Shown: in pieces, positions 7,485 through 15,330 of the stretch | How positions within the stretch are numbered: position 1 is the first letter of the stretch | How the letters are laid out: each line of letters starts with the position of its first letter | NCBI RefSeq assembly: GCF_005503365.1 | Contig: NZ_SCML01000046.1 | Location: 1-49,713 of the forward strand | DNA from: Hydrogenophaga sp. 2FB | Lineage (GTDB): Bacteria > Pseudomonadota > Gammaproteobacteria > Burkholderiales > Burkholderiaceae_C | Reading direction: 5' to 3' | DNA length: 49,713 bases | Program-made: the position numbers and the translations under genes | Notes under the pieces: generated by a model | What the model was told of the DNA's origin: nothing | Seen by the model: the letters and a program-made list of their open reading frames with translations, nothing else | Databases searched by the model: none

Positions 7485-8687
7485 TCAGATGTCCAGCCGG
7501 CCTGACTGGATCAACAGATGGGCCAGAAAGATGCCCACGAAAATGCCGAACACCAGGTTGCGCGTCTCAGGGCTGAGCGCCGCCATGATGGGCACATCGT
7601 CGGCGCCCGGAACGCCCCCGTTGCCGGTGTCGTAACCCACACCGCGAAGCACCGAATCCAGCAGGCGCCCAGCGTGCGTGGTGAGGTCGAGCATCTCCAG
7701 AAGCGCACTCGCGTACACATGCTGGGCATTCGCCACCATCGCCGCCGCGCTCCCGATGGTCACGGCCGTGCCATACACCGCCGTTCTCGGGTCGAGGGAA
7801 GCGGGCCCCGCTGGCCCACCGCGGGCTCTCGCCAGATCATCGGTGCGCGCGATGGCGATACGCACTTCCTCCTCTTGCGCGTTGTTCAAGGCGTCGTCGC
7901 TTTGCGCCACTTGTTTTTCCGCTTCGGCGTGCATGTCCCGGAGCACCTGTTGCGTGTGGCTCAATGCCTTCGTGAGGGCATCGAGTTCCCGTTGCGCAGT
8001 GTCCAGCGAGCGGCTCGCTTGTGCCACCGCTGTTTCATGCTCCAGGAGCGAGGGATCGTCGAGCGGGATGTTCATGCGCTGCGCAGCCGACCTGGCCAGG
8101 CCGTATTTGTCCTGCTCATCCCGCAGTGCGTTCGAGGCCACCTGTAGCGCCTGCTCGGCGGTACGAGCTGCGGCAACCGACTCGTTGCGCACCTTCATGA
8201 TCGCGGCGAGCCGTTCCGCGTGCCCCCTCAAACGGGCGTGGCATCGCGTCGGGTCGCGTGTGAAGCCGGTGTTGATCCGTCCTTCGTCGTCGAGCAACGA
8301 GATGCCGTCGCCGTAGCGATGGCGGAAACATTCGTCACCCCGGATGTCATCCGCGGGCAGGTCTTGCAGCCATTGGGGCATCACCACCTGGGCCGCGGCG
8401 CTGCCCGTCGGATGGGCTGGAACACCATGGGAGCTGTTGGAGACGCCCGTCCGGGCGGTGCTGGTGGCCGTGGACGTCGTCGTGTTGGTTGCCGTGGTGA
8501 GCGTTGTGGTCGAGGATGTCGTGGTCGTCGTGGCTGCCGCGGGAAGGTGCACATGCCAGGCCACCGGCGACGCATGGAATTGACGGGCGATGTCCTCGGG
8601 AGTTCCCGTGCCCATCTGCGTGGCGTTGGCCGCAGGGGACTGGATGTGTTGAGGAAGGGGTTGCCCTGGCAGTGAGGTCGGGTGCAT
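7485..8687 (-). CDS. putative type III secreted or translocator-like coiled-coil protein
   Basis: 400 residues; AGAGGA precedes the ATG at 8687. I recognise no specific family. Visible architecture: a flexible N-terminus, a low-complexity Thr/Ser/Ala tract (about 52-80), a Trp/Asp-rich segment (104-148), and a long helical, Ala/Gln/Glu-rich coiled-coil region (about 152-280). A mildly hydrophobic stretch (304-320) and a strong hydrophobic segment near the C-terminus (about 377-393) follow. It has no Sec signal. It lies 21 bp downstream of a SycD/LcrH-type chaperone on the same strand. In type III systems such chaperones are encoded beside the translocators they bind, and those translocators combine coiled coils with hydrophobic segments. 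The call is therefore by association and architecture; a non-secreted membrane protein cannot be excluded. Confidence 0.55.
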   Translation of the reverse strand: MHPTSLPGQPLPQHIQSPAANATQMGTGTPEDIARQFHASPVAWHVHLPAAATTTTTSSTTTLTTATNTTTSTATSTARTGVSNSSHGVPAHPTGSAAAQVVMPQWLQDLPADDIRGDECFRHRYGDGISLLDDEGRINTGFTRDPTRCHARLRGHAERLAAIMKVRNESVAAARTAEQALQVASNALRDEQDKYGLARSAAQRMNIPLDDPSLLEHETAVAQASRSLDTAQRELDALTKALSHTQQVLRDMHAEAEKQVAQSDDALNNAQEEEVRIAIARTDDLARARGGPAGPASLDPRTAVYGTAVTIGSAAAMVANAQHVYASALLEMLDLTTHAGRLLDSVLRGVGYDTGNGGVPGADDVPIMAALSPETRNLVFGIFVGIFLAHLLIQSGRLDI

Positions 8688-8708
8688 GGTGTTTCCTCTG
8701 GGTGTGCG

Positions 8709-9218
8709 TCAATGGCGGGTCAGCTTGACCAGCGCATCCGCGCAGGCGTCCTGCAGATCGCGCAGGTCCAGGTTGGCGCGGCACATCTCGAAACAGGTGT
8801 CGAAGGCTTCGCGCGCAGCGTCGAATTCGCCCGCGGCGGCGAGGCACTCGGCCATGCGGAACGCGACGATGGGCTGGTCGTTGTCGATCAGAGACAAGCC
8901 GAACAGACCGGCGGCCGCGTGGAACTCCATCAGGCGTTGCATGCAGGTGCCGGCCAGAAACAGAAAGCGGCTGTTGCGCGGATCGTGCAAGGCCAGTTGC
9001 AGGGCGATCAGGCCGGCCTCCCGCCACCGCGCTTCGTCGCACAAGGCCATGGCTTTGTCGCACAGGGCATCCAGGTCTTGCGGTGAAATCTTCCTGGCCT
9101 GCCCCAGTGTCTGCCCGCCTTCGCCGGCGGCTCTCGCAGCCTGGAAGAGCTGCGCGAGTTGGTCCATGTTGATCGGCAGTGGGCCGAACACGGCCTCGGC
9201 GGTGGTGTCTTGCTGCAT
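8709..9218 (-). CDS. SycD/LcrH/SicA-like type III secretion chaperone (TPR)
   Basis: 169 residues, the size of class II translocator chaperones. The start at 9218 is chosen because GGAG lies at the right distance; the in-frame ATG at 9245 would put that site inside the gene. Three TPR units can be seen at about 50-82, 84-116 and 118-150. The LAGTCMQRLMEFHAAAGLF and QPIVAFRMAECLAAAGEFDAA stretches match the diagnostic SycD pattern in which a Pro-containing linker is followed by AECxxxxG. In that family the concave TPR groove binds the N-terminus of translocators before export. The next gene is the likely client. No other type III secretion gene is in the window. Confidence 0.78.
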   Translation of the reverse strand: MQQDTTAEAVFGPLPINMDQLAQLFQAARAAGEGGQTLGQARKISPQDLDALCDKAMALCDEARWREAGLIALQLALHDPRNSRFLFLAGTCMQRLMEFHAAAGLFGLSLIDNDQPIVAFRMAECLAAAGEFDAAREAFDTCFEMCRANLDLRDLQDACADALVKLTRH

Positions 9219-9297
9219 GGGGTCTCCTGGGGAAGTGGTGGACACGTCCCCGTTGGGAACGCCGCAGTGGTCGTGGTTCCGCCCGAGGGAAGCCTCT

Positions 9298-9756
9298 TCA
9301 ATTCCAGTTGTCGATCTTCAGGTCGTGGGGCGAGGGCTTTCCCTCGCCCGTCTCCACCAGCGCCTTGAGGCTCAGCAGAAAGGTCGCCCACTTCATGCTG
9401 CAGTGCGCGGTGAACTCGCTGGCCTCGCGCCAGTTCTCATGCGCGAAGAGCACGATGCTGTAGGGCTCTGCGTGTGACAGGCGAAACACCACGTCGGTGC
9501 CGATCCATTCCTCCGGCCCTGCGGTGCAGTGCCAGCGAATTTCCCGATCGGGCACCAGCGCCTTCACCTCAAAGCGCATGCTGCCGACGCGCTCGCCCGT
9601 CGGTGAACTGAAGTGAACCTCGATGGCGCCACCGGGCGCCGAGACGCCCGTGGTCTCTCGGGTCCACCAGCTGGCCACGCCCTCGGTGGTGGCCAGCGCG
9701 CGGTACACCGACGCGAGCGGGGCCTGGATGCCCACGCGATGAACGATGTGGATCAT
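9298..9756 (-). CDS. SRPBCC/AHSA1-like ligand-binding domain protein
   Basis: 152 residues. The start MIHIVHRVGIQAPLASVYRALATTEGVASWWT is the typical opening of an SRPBCC (START-like, activator of Hsp90 ATPase 1-like) domain. FEVKALVPDREIRWHC, the WIGTDVVFRL strand and a C-terminal long helix (MKWATFLLSLKALVETGEGKP) follow. Such proteins bind hydrophobic small molecules or act as polyketide cyclase-like enzymes; no specific ligand can be assigned. It follows the beta-propeller gene by 27 bp and probably shares its transcript. Confidence 0.85.
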   Translation of the reverse strand: MIHIVHRVGIQAPLASVYRALATTEGVASWWTRETTGVSAPGGAIEVHFSSPTGERVGSMRFEVKALVPDREIRWHCTAGPEEWIGTDVVFRLSHAEPYSIVLFAHENWREASEFTAHCSMKWATFLLSLKALVETGEGKPSPHDLKIDNWN

Positions 9757-9783
9757 GGGGTCGCTCCTGTGGGGTTGTGGTGG

Positions 9784-10455
9784 TCAAGCGGTGGCGCGCC
9801 GGGGCCGGCGCACGGCGCGCAGCTTGCCGCGGGGGCCGCCACCGCAATAGAACAGGTCGGCGCCGTCGGACTCGAGCCCGCTCACTTCCGTGCCGGGTGG
9901 CATCGTCAGCCGTTCCAGCACCGCGCCGTTCGCGGGGTCGATGCGGCGCAACTCGCTCTCATCGCCTTCCCAGGTGCCGTGCCAGAACTCACCGTCGACC
10001 CAGGTGACGCCGGTGACGAAGCGGTTGGATTCGATGGTGCGTTTCACCGCGCCGGTCTCGGGGTCGATCTGGTGGATCTTGCGGTCGCGGTACTGCCCCA
10101 CCCACAGGCTGCCCTCGGCCCAGGTGAGTCCCGAATCCTTGCCTTTGCCGGGTGCTGGAATCGACTTGAGCACCTGGCCGGTGACCGGGTCGATCTTGTC
10201 GATGCGCGATTCGGCGATCTGGTACAGGTGGGTGCCATCGAAGGCGGTGCCGGCATCGGCCGGGCGGGTCAGCGTGCGCGTGGTCTCGCCGCTTTTCGGG
10301 TCGATGGCGGCCAGTTTCGTGCCCAGCGCCACCCAGACGCGGCTGCCATCGTAGGTGACGCCGGCCACGTCGGGTGCGTCGTTGAAAGGGCCGTACTCGC
10401 GCACGATGTCGGCCTTGGAAACAGGAATGCTCTCGGTCTTGCGTTGCGTCGTCAT
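9784..10455 (-). CDS. YncE/Vgb-like beta-propeller protein
   Basis: 223 residues from ATG at 10455. At least four short blade-like repeats of the form IDPxxGxxxRT/VxKxI are visible (IDPKSGETTR, IDPVTGQVLK, IDPETGAVKR, IDPANGAVLE), each preceded by a WV/LW-containing strand. This is the pattern of glutamine-cyclotransferase-like or Vgb/YncE propellers. There is no signal peptide, so it is predicted cytoplasmic, unlike YncE. No catalytic motif identifies a reaction. It is sandwiched between a regulator gene (50 bp upstream) and an SRPBCC gene on the same strand, forming a three-gene unit. Confidence 0.75.
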   Translation of the reverse strand: MTTQRKTESIPVSKADIVREYGPFNDAPDVAGVTYDGSRVWVALGTKLAAIDPKSGETTRTLTRPADAGTAFDGTHLYQIAESRIDKIDPVTGQVLKSIPAPGKGKDSGLTWAEGSLWVGQYRDRKIHQIDPETGAVKRTIESNRFVTGVTWVDGEFWHGTWEGDESELRRIDPANGAVLERLTMPPGTEVSGLESDGADLFYCGGGPRGKLRAVRRPRRATA

Positions 10456-10504
10456 GGCGGTTCTCCTTGGAGGCGCGTGCGGAAATCGGCGCCGTGAGAC
10501 AACT

Positions 10505-11734
10505 CTACGCAAACGGCATCGCAGCGGGGAGTAACAAGGTTGTCGTGAATCCGGTCAGTGGCGGGGCGAGCCAGCGCCGTGCGCGCGCCTGCCCGATGGC
10601 GCGCACCTGGCCATTCACCTCCAGCTCGGCGAGCGCGCGCTGCACCGTGCGCTGGCTCGCGCCCAGCGCCAGGGCGAGTGCGGAGGTCGACCACGCCGCG
10701 CCATCGGACAGCAGCGCTAGCAGCGAGGCCCGCTCGCCTTCGATCGGCGGCATCAGCACCACCACGTCCACGGCATCGTGCGGTTGCAGTGCGAAGCCCT
10801 GGGCCGTTGCTTCGATGCGCGCGAGCGGCGCGATGAGCGCGCGCAGCCGGCCGATCTCGACGCGCAGGCGCGCGCGGTGCGTCTCGTCCGGGCGGCGTGT
10901 GCGAAACGCGCTGGCGATCAGCGCCTCGCGCGCGACGTCGCCGGGCCAGGCCTGCGCGAGTTCGAGCGCCAGCGCAAACAGGATGGGGCGGCGCGCCAAC
11001 GCTTGCCACTGCGCGCCTGCGCTCAGGCCATGGCGGCAGGCGTCCACCACCAGTGCGGGCGATGCGAGCAGCGCTTCGACCGCGTCCAGCCGCAGCGCGG
11101 CTTCCTTTCCATCGGGCAGCCAGCGGCGGGCGGCGGGTGCATCGAGCGCGGCCTGCGCCTCGGCCACTTCGGCCAGCAGGGCCGGCACCCCCGAACGCCA
11201 TGCGGCGTCGTGTGCGCGCGCAAGCGCCTCGCGCGCGGGGCCGGTGCGCAAGGAACGCAAGGCCAGTTCGGCCGCGCTCAAAGCGGCCACCGCCGCCAGC
11301 GATGGGGGCAGGCCGTTGCCCCGCGCATCGATGCCGGCCAAGGCCGCAGCGGCTTCCTCCAGCCGGCCGAGCAACAACGAGCGCCGCACGGCGATGAGTT
11401 GCGCATGCAGCGCATTGGCGTGATCGGCATGGGCGTCGAGCGTGGCGGCGGCCGCGAGCAGCGAGCGGGGCGAGCCGCCGAGGTCGCGCAAGGCCAGCGC
11501 GACCTCGGCCTCGGCGACGACGCAACGCGCGCGGGCCCGCGCCTCGTGCGCGCCAAAGCCACGCGCCGCACGCCGCAACAGCTCGCGGGCGCGCACGAGT
11601 TCACCGAGCTGCGCCATGGCAATGCCGCGCAAGGCCAAGGCGGGCGGGTCGTCGCGCAGAGCGACGCGCTTGAGGGCACCCAACGCATCGCCGGCCGCGA
11701 GGGCGCGTGCGGAGGCGGCGATCAGGGAGTCCAT
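10505..11734 (-). CDS. TPR-like protein with C-terminal winged helix-turn-helix (probable regulator)
   Basis: 409 residues, very Ala/Arg/Leu-rich. The first 270 residues form repeated helical pairs (for example LALRGIAMAQLGELVRAREL and LLGRLEEAAAALAGI), reminiscent of TPR/MalT-like scaffolds. The C-terminal third contains FALQPHDAVDVVV and then a winged HTH (ASLLALLSDGAAWSTSALALALG, followed by ASQRTVQRALAELEVNGQVRAIG). I infer a signal-responsive transcription factor for the downstream propeller and SRPBCC genes. The family is not one I can name. The N-terminal half could alternatively be only a dimerisation scaffold. Confidence 0.7.
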   Translation of the reverse strand: MDSLIAASARALAAGDALGALKRVALRDDPPALALRGIAMAQLGELVRARELLRRAARGFGAHEARARARCVVAEAEVALALRDLGGSPRSLLAAAATLDAHADHANALHAQLIAVRRSLLLGRLEEAAAALAGIDARGNGLPPSLAAVAALSAAELALRSLRTGPAREALARAHDAAWRSGVPALLAEVAEAQAALDAPAARRWLPDGKEAALRLDAVEALLASPALVVDACRHGLSAGAQWQALARRPILFALALELAQAWPGDVAREALIASAFRTRRPDETHRARLRVEIGRLRALIAPLARIEATAQGFALQPHDAVDVVVLMPPIEGERASLLALLSDGAAWSTSALALALGASQRTVQRALAELEVNGQVRAIGQARARRWLAPPLTGFTTTLLLPAAMPFA

Positions 11735-11825
11735 GGGGAGGTGGGCGCAACGGGCCAGGACGAAGGATGCATGGGGGAAATCAGTCTATGCGCAGCACGC
11801 TCCGCCACTCCCACGGCTCAAACAA

Positions 11826-11863
11826 CCTTGCAAATCATGGAATTAAACTCCATAATTGCAAGG
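11826..11863. promoter_or_regulatory. 38-bp inverted repeat directly before the ATPase start codon
   Basis: The left arm CCTTGCAA-ATC-ATGGA (11826-11841) and right arm TCCAT-AA-TTGCAAGG (11849-11863) are complementary except for the short internal step. They are separated by ATTAAAC. The right arm ends immediately before the ATG at 11864 and includes AAGG, so the element could be an operator or an RNA hairpin hiding the ribosome site. It is clearly more AT-rich than its surroundings. Confidence 0.7.
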
Positions 11864-13039
11864 ATGTTTGAACGCCTTGCGACCGCCCACCTGCTCGAAG
11901 AACTGGATCACATGCCCGCCGTGGCCTTGCTGGGGCCCCGCCAGATCGGAAAAACCACCCTGGCCTTGCAAGTCGCGCAACAGCGGCCCAGCTTGTACCT
12001 GGACATGGAGTCGGAACGCGACCGCGCCAAACTCGCCGAGCCCGAACTCTACCTGCCGCCGCACCAGGACAAGCTGGTCATCATCGACGAGGTGCACCGC
12101 GCACCGGCGCTGTTTCCGGTGCTGCGTGGCCTGATCGACCAGGCGCGCCGCGATGGTCGCCGCCAGGGCCTGTACCTGTTGCTGGGCTCCGCCTCGCTGG
12201 ACCTGCTGCACCAGTCGGGCGAGACACTGGCCGGCCGCATCGCGTATCGGGAACTGGGTCCGCTGACGGTGCGCGAGACCGGCGCCGCGAGCACACCCGC
12301 GCTGTGGCTGCGCGGTGGGTTCCCGGACAGCTTCACGGCTGCCGATGACGCGCGCAGCCTGCGCTGGCGGCAGAACTTCATCCGCACCTACCTGGAGCGC
12401 GACATTCCCTTGTTCGGCCCGCGCATCGCCGCCGAAACCCTGCGGCGCTTCTGGACCATGCTGGCCCACCAGCAAGGCGGCATGCTCAACGTGGCGCAGC
12501 TTGCGCGCAACCTCGGCGTGGATGGCAAGACCGCGCAGAGCTACATCGATCTGCTGTGCGATTTGCTGCTGGTGCGCCGCCTGCAGCCGTGGCATGTCAA
12601 CGTGGGCAAGCGGCTGGTCAAGTCGCCCAAGGTGTACGTGCGCGACAGCGGGCTGGTGCATGCCTTGCTGGACATCGGTTCCATGGAGTCCCTGCTGTCG
12701 CACCCGGTGGTAGGCGCAAGCTGGGAGGGCATGGTGGTGGAGAACCTGCTGGCGTCGGCCCCGCCCGGCACGCAGGCGTACTTCTACCGCACCACTGGCG
12801 GTGCGGAAGTCGATCTGCTGCTGAACCAGCCCGATGGCACGCTGTGGGCGATCGAGATCAAACGCAGCCTCACGCCCAAGGTGGAGCGCGGCTTTCACGC
12901 GGCGTGCGAGGACGTGCAGCCTCGGCACAAGGTGGTGGTGTACCCCGGTGAGGAGAGTTATCCGTTGGACCATGGCGTCCAGGTCATGCCGCTGGGTGCG
13001 CTGTGCGAGCGCTTGGCGCTACGTGGGGCCGCGCTGTGA
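11864..13039 (+). CDS. AAA ATPase with DUF4143 C-terminal domain
   Basis: 391 residues. Walker A is GPRQIGKTT (24-32), Walker B LVIIDEVHR (71-79), with a sensor-like LLLGSAS. The DUF4143 half contains SYIDLLCDLLLVRRLQPW, ESLLSHPVVGASWEGMVVENLL and a nuclease-like EVDLLL...IEIKRS arrangement (E-x-D followed by E-x-K) reminiscent of PD-(D/E)XK folds. Members are widespread, often as single accessory genes, and their function is not settled. An alternative start at 11837 (MELNSIIARM) lies within the inverted repeat. The acyltransferase gene overlaps its stop by a GTGA junction. Confidence 0.87.
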   Translation: MFERLATAHLLEELDHMPAVALLGPRQIGKTTLALQVAQQRPSLYLDMESERDRAKLAEPELYLPPHQDKLVIIDEVHRAPALFPVLRGLIDQARRDGRRQGLYLLLGSASLDLLHQSGETLAGRIAYRELGPLTVRETGAASTPALWLRGGFPDSFTAADDARSLRWRQNFIRTYLERDIPLFGPRIAAETLRRFWTMLAHQQGGMLNVAQLARNLGVDGKTAQSYIDLLCDLLLVRRLQPWHVNVGKRLVKSPKVYVRDSGLVHALLDIGSMESLLSHPVVGASWEGMVVENLLASAPPGTQAYFYRTTGGAEVDLLLNQPDGTLWAIEIKRSLTPKVERGFHAACEDVQPRHKVVVYPGEESYPLDHGVQVMPLGALCERLALRGAAL

Positions 13040-14151
13040 GCGCGCGCATCCTGCCCGGCGCTGGCGAGCGCCTGATGTTCATCGACCTGCTCAAGGCGGT
13101 CGGTTCGCAGTTGATCGTGCTGCACCACCTGGCGTTCTACGGCCCCATGTCCGACTGGACGCACCGGCTCGCGCCCGAGCTGGTGACCTGGTTCAGCCAG
13201 GACGCGCGCATGGCGGTGCAGATCTTCCTGGTGGTGGCCGGCTTCCTGGCCGCGCGCAGCATGGCGCCGGGCGCGGTGCCGCGCCACACACCGTTCATGG
13301 CGCAGCTGGGCCAGCGCTATGTGCGCACTGCGTTGCCCTACATCGCCGCGCTGCTGGTGGCCATGCTCTGCACCGAGCTCGCGCGCCGCTGGATGGCGCA
13401 CGATTCGATCTCCCCACCGCCCGAGCTGTGGCAGTTCGTGTCGCACGCGCTGTTGTTGCACACGCTGCTGGACATGGACTCGCTCTCGGCCGGTGTCTGG
13501 TACGTGGCGATCGATTTCCAGTTGTACGCATTGCTGCTCGGTGTGTTGTGGCTGTCGCGCCGGCTGCCGGCGAGCAGCGCCTGGGTGATGGCCATCACCG
13601 TGCTCGTGGTGGCGGCCTCGCTGTTCCACTTCAACACCGACAGCGACTGGGACAGCTGGGCGCTCTACTTCTTCGGCGCCTACGGCCTGGGCGCACTCAC
13701 GTACTGGACCACGCACGACGACGAGGCCTGGCGCAGCGGCCGCTGGCTGCTGGGCGCGCTGGTGGCGATGACGCTGCTGGCCTTGGCGATCGATTTCCGC
13801 GAACGCATCGCGCTGGCCTTGACGGTGTGCGTGACACTGGCCTGCTCGCAGCGCCAGGGCTGGCTGTTCACCTGGCCACGCAGCCGCGTGGTGGCCTACC
13901 TCAGCCGCATTTCGTATGCGGTGTTCCTGCTCAACTTTCCGATAGCGCTGGTGGTGAATGCGCTGTTCACGCGCTTTGGCAGCGCCGACGCCGTGGTGCA
14001 GACCGGCGGCGTGCTGCTGGCCTGGCTGGCCTGCAACGTGGCGGGTGCGCTGTTCTTCCACTGGGTGGAGCTGCCGCTGGGCCGCTTGAGGCTGCGCCGC
14101 AAGCCGGCGGTGGTGCTGCCGCCCGGCGTCAGTTCCGCGGAAAAAAATTGA
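13036..14151 (+). CDS. acyltransferase 3 family membrane protein
   Basis: 371 residues from a GTG overlapping the upstream stop codon. It shows the acyltransferase-3 (OafA/YrhL/NodX) layout: a first segment FIDLLKAVGSQLIVLHHLAF with the conserved His pair (30-31), the DARMAVQIFLVVAGFLAARS motif of TM2, about ten transmembrane helices, and a late RISYAVFLLNFPIALVVNALF segment. Such proteins transfer acyl groups to sugars or lipids at the inner membrane. No polysaccharide genes lie nearby, so the acceptor is unknown. The stop-start overlap with a DUF4143 ATPase gene shows cotranscription. Confidence 0.88.
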   Translation: MSARILPGAGERLMFIDLLKAVGSQLIVLHHLAFYGPMSDWTHRLAPELVTWFSQDARMAVQIFLVVAGFLAARSMAPGAVPRHTPFMAQLGQRYVRTALPYIAALLVAMLCTELARRWMAHDSISPPPELWQFVSHALLLHTLLDMDSLSAGVWYVAIDFQLYALLLGVLWLSRRLPASSAWVMAITVLVVAASLFHFNTDSDWDSWALYFFGAYGLGALTYWTTHDDEAWRSGRWLLGALVAMTLLALAIDFRERIALALTVCVTLACSQRQGWLFTWPRSRVVAYLSRISYAVFLLNFPIALVVNALFTRFGSADAVVQTGGVLLAWLACNVAGALFFHWVELPLGRLRLRRKPAVVLPPGVSSAEKN

Positions 14152-14172
14152 GCGCGTTGTTGTGAAGCAACC

Positions 14173-15240
14173 TTAGAGCTGCGAGCCCAGCCCCAGCAAC
14201 AGAATCGCCCCCAGCACGAAGGCGGCGATGAACACCGTCTCGGCCACCAGCATGGCCACGGCGCGCCAGCCCAGGCTCAGCAACTCTTCGAAGGTGGTCT
14301 TGACCCCGGCGGCAGCGATGGCGACCACCAGCAACCAACGCGAGGCGTCGCCTGCGATGGCGGTGACGCGCGGTGGAATCCAGCCCAGGCTGGCCAGCGT
14401 CATCAACACCACGAAGCCGACGAGGAAGGTCGGCAACAGCGGTGGGCGCGCGCCGCTGCCGACGATGGCCGTGGTGGCACCGCCCTGGGCCGGTTTCGCT
14501 TTTTCGCTGGCCTGGCGGTACACCGCCGCGACCACCAGCACCACCGGCAAGAGCATGAGCACGCGCAGCAGCTTGACCAACGCGGCCTTCTCACCCCCAT
14601 CGGGGCCGAGCATCATGCCGGCGGCCACCACTTGCGCCACGTCGTGGATGGTGCCGCCGAGAAACACCGCGCCCTGCCCCGACGACATATGAAGCAGTTG
14701 CAGGCCGAACGGGTAGACCACCATCGCCAGTGTGGACAGCAAGGTCACGCCGACCACGGTGAGCAAGGTGAAGCGCTCGTTCTCGCGCGTCGCCGGCAGC
14801 ACCGACGCCACCGCGAGCGCGGCCGAGGCGCCGCAGATGCCCACGGCACAGCCCGACAGCAAGCCCTCTTCCCGCGAGCGGCCCAGGCTCTTGCCCACCA
14901 GCAGGCCAAAGGCAATGGTGAGCACCACCGCCAGCGCGATCACGAGCGCCGTGCGCCAGCCCAGGTGCGCCACCTGGTCCCAGGTGATGCGCAGGCCGAG
15001 CAGCGCGACACCCAGGCGCAGCGCGGTGCGGGCGCAGAAGTTGACCCCGGCGGCCAGGCGTGGGTCGGCCATGAGGAAATGCAGCGCCAGGCCGATCAGC
15101 AGCGCGTAGAGGAGTTGCGGTCCGCCATAGTGGTCGGTGAGAAAGGTGGCTGCGAGTGCGATCACGACGCAGACGAGCACGCCCGGCCAACGCGCCTGTA
15201 CTTGAAGGACCGAGGGGGTGATGTAGGTGGAGAGGGCCAT
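14173..15240 (-). CDS. yeiH: YeiH/UPF0324 family putative sulfate exporter
   Basis: 355 residues with about ten transmembrane segments. Conserved YeiH signatures include ALLIGLALHFL, GVNFCARTALRLGVALLGLRIT, GCAVGICGASAALAVASVLPA, the VVYPFG segment and FLGGTIHDVAQVVAAGMMLG, ending in AAGVKTTFEELLSLGW. The family is annotated as a putative sulfate/anion exporter. It is transcribed away from a LysR gene of the YeiE type, the same arrangement as in enterobacteria, where YeiE has been linked to sulfite-related physiology. Only 90 bp separate the two starts. Confidence 0.88.
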   Translation of the reverse strand: MALSTYITPSVLQVQARWPGVLVCVVIALAATFLTDHYGGPQLLYALLIGLALHFLMADPRLAAGVNFCARTALRLGVALLGLRITWDQVAHLGWRTALVIALAVVLTIAFGLLVGKSLGRSREEGLLSGCAVGICGASAALAVASVLPATRENERFTLLTVVGVTLLSTLAMVVYPFGLQLLHMSSGQGAVFLGGTIHDVAQVVAAGMMLGPDGGEKAALVKLLRVLMLLPVVLVVAAVYRQASEKAKPAQGGATTAIVGSGARPPLLPTFLVGFVVLMTLASLGWIPPRVTAIAGDASRWLLVVAIAAAGVKTTFEELLSLGWRAVAMLVAETVFIAAFVLGAILLLGLGSQL

Positions 15241-15298
15241 GGCTGCCGAAGATAGACCTGCGCCATCAACCCGTCCAACGGATTGTTTGCCTAAAATC

Positions 15299-15315
15299 TA
15301 CCGGTTATCCGGGTA
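15299..15315. promoter_or_regulatory. candidate LysR operator between yeiH and the LysR gene
   Basis: An imperfect dyad TACCGG (15299-15304), TTAT, CCGGGTA (15309-15315) lies 16 bp before the LysR start and 59 bp upstream of the divergent yeiH start. It lies next to an A/T-rich CTAAAATCTA stretch. Position and symmetry suggest autoregulation by the LysR protein, but the dyad is short. Confidence 0.4.
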
Positions 15316-15330
15316 TGAAAAGAGGGACGC

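Noticed and set aside
8450..8580. GTGGTCGTC-like repetitive DNA as a microsatellite or CRISPR-like repeat
   Set aside because: It is the codon run for the Thr/Ser tract of the coiled-coil protein; units vary and there are no spacers.
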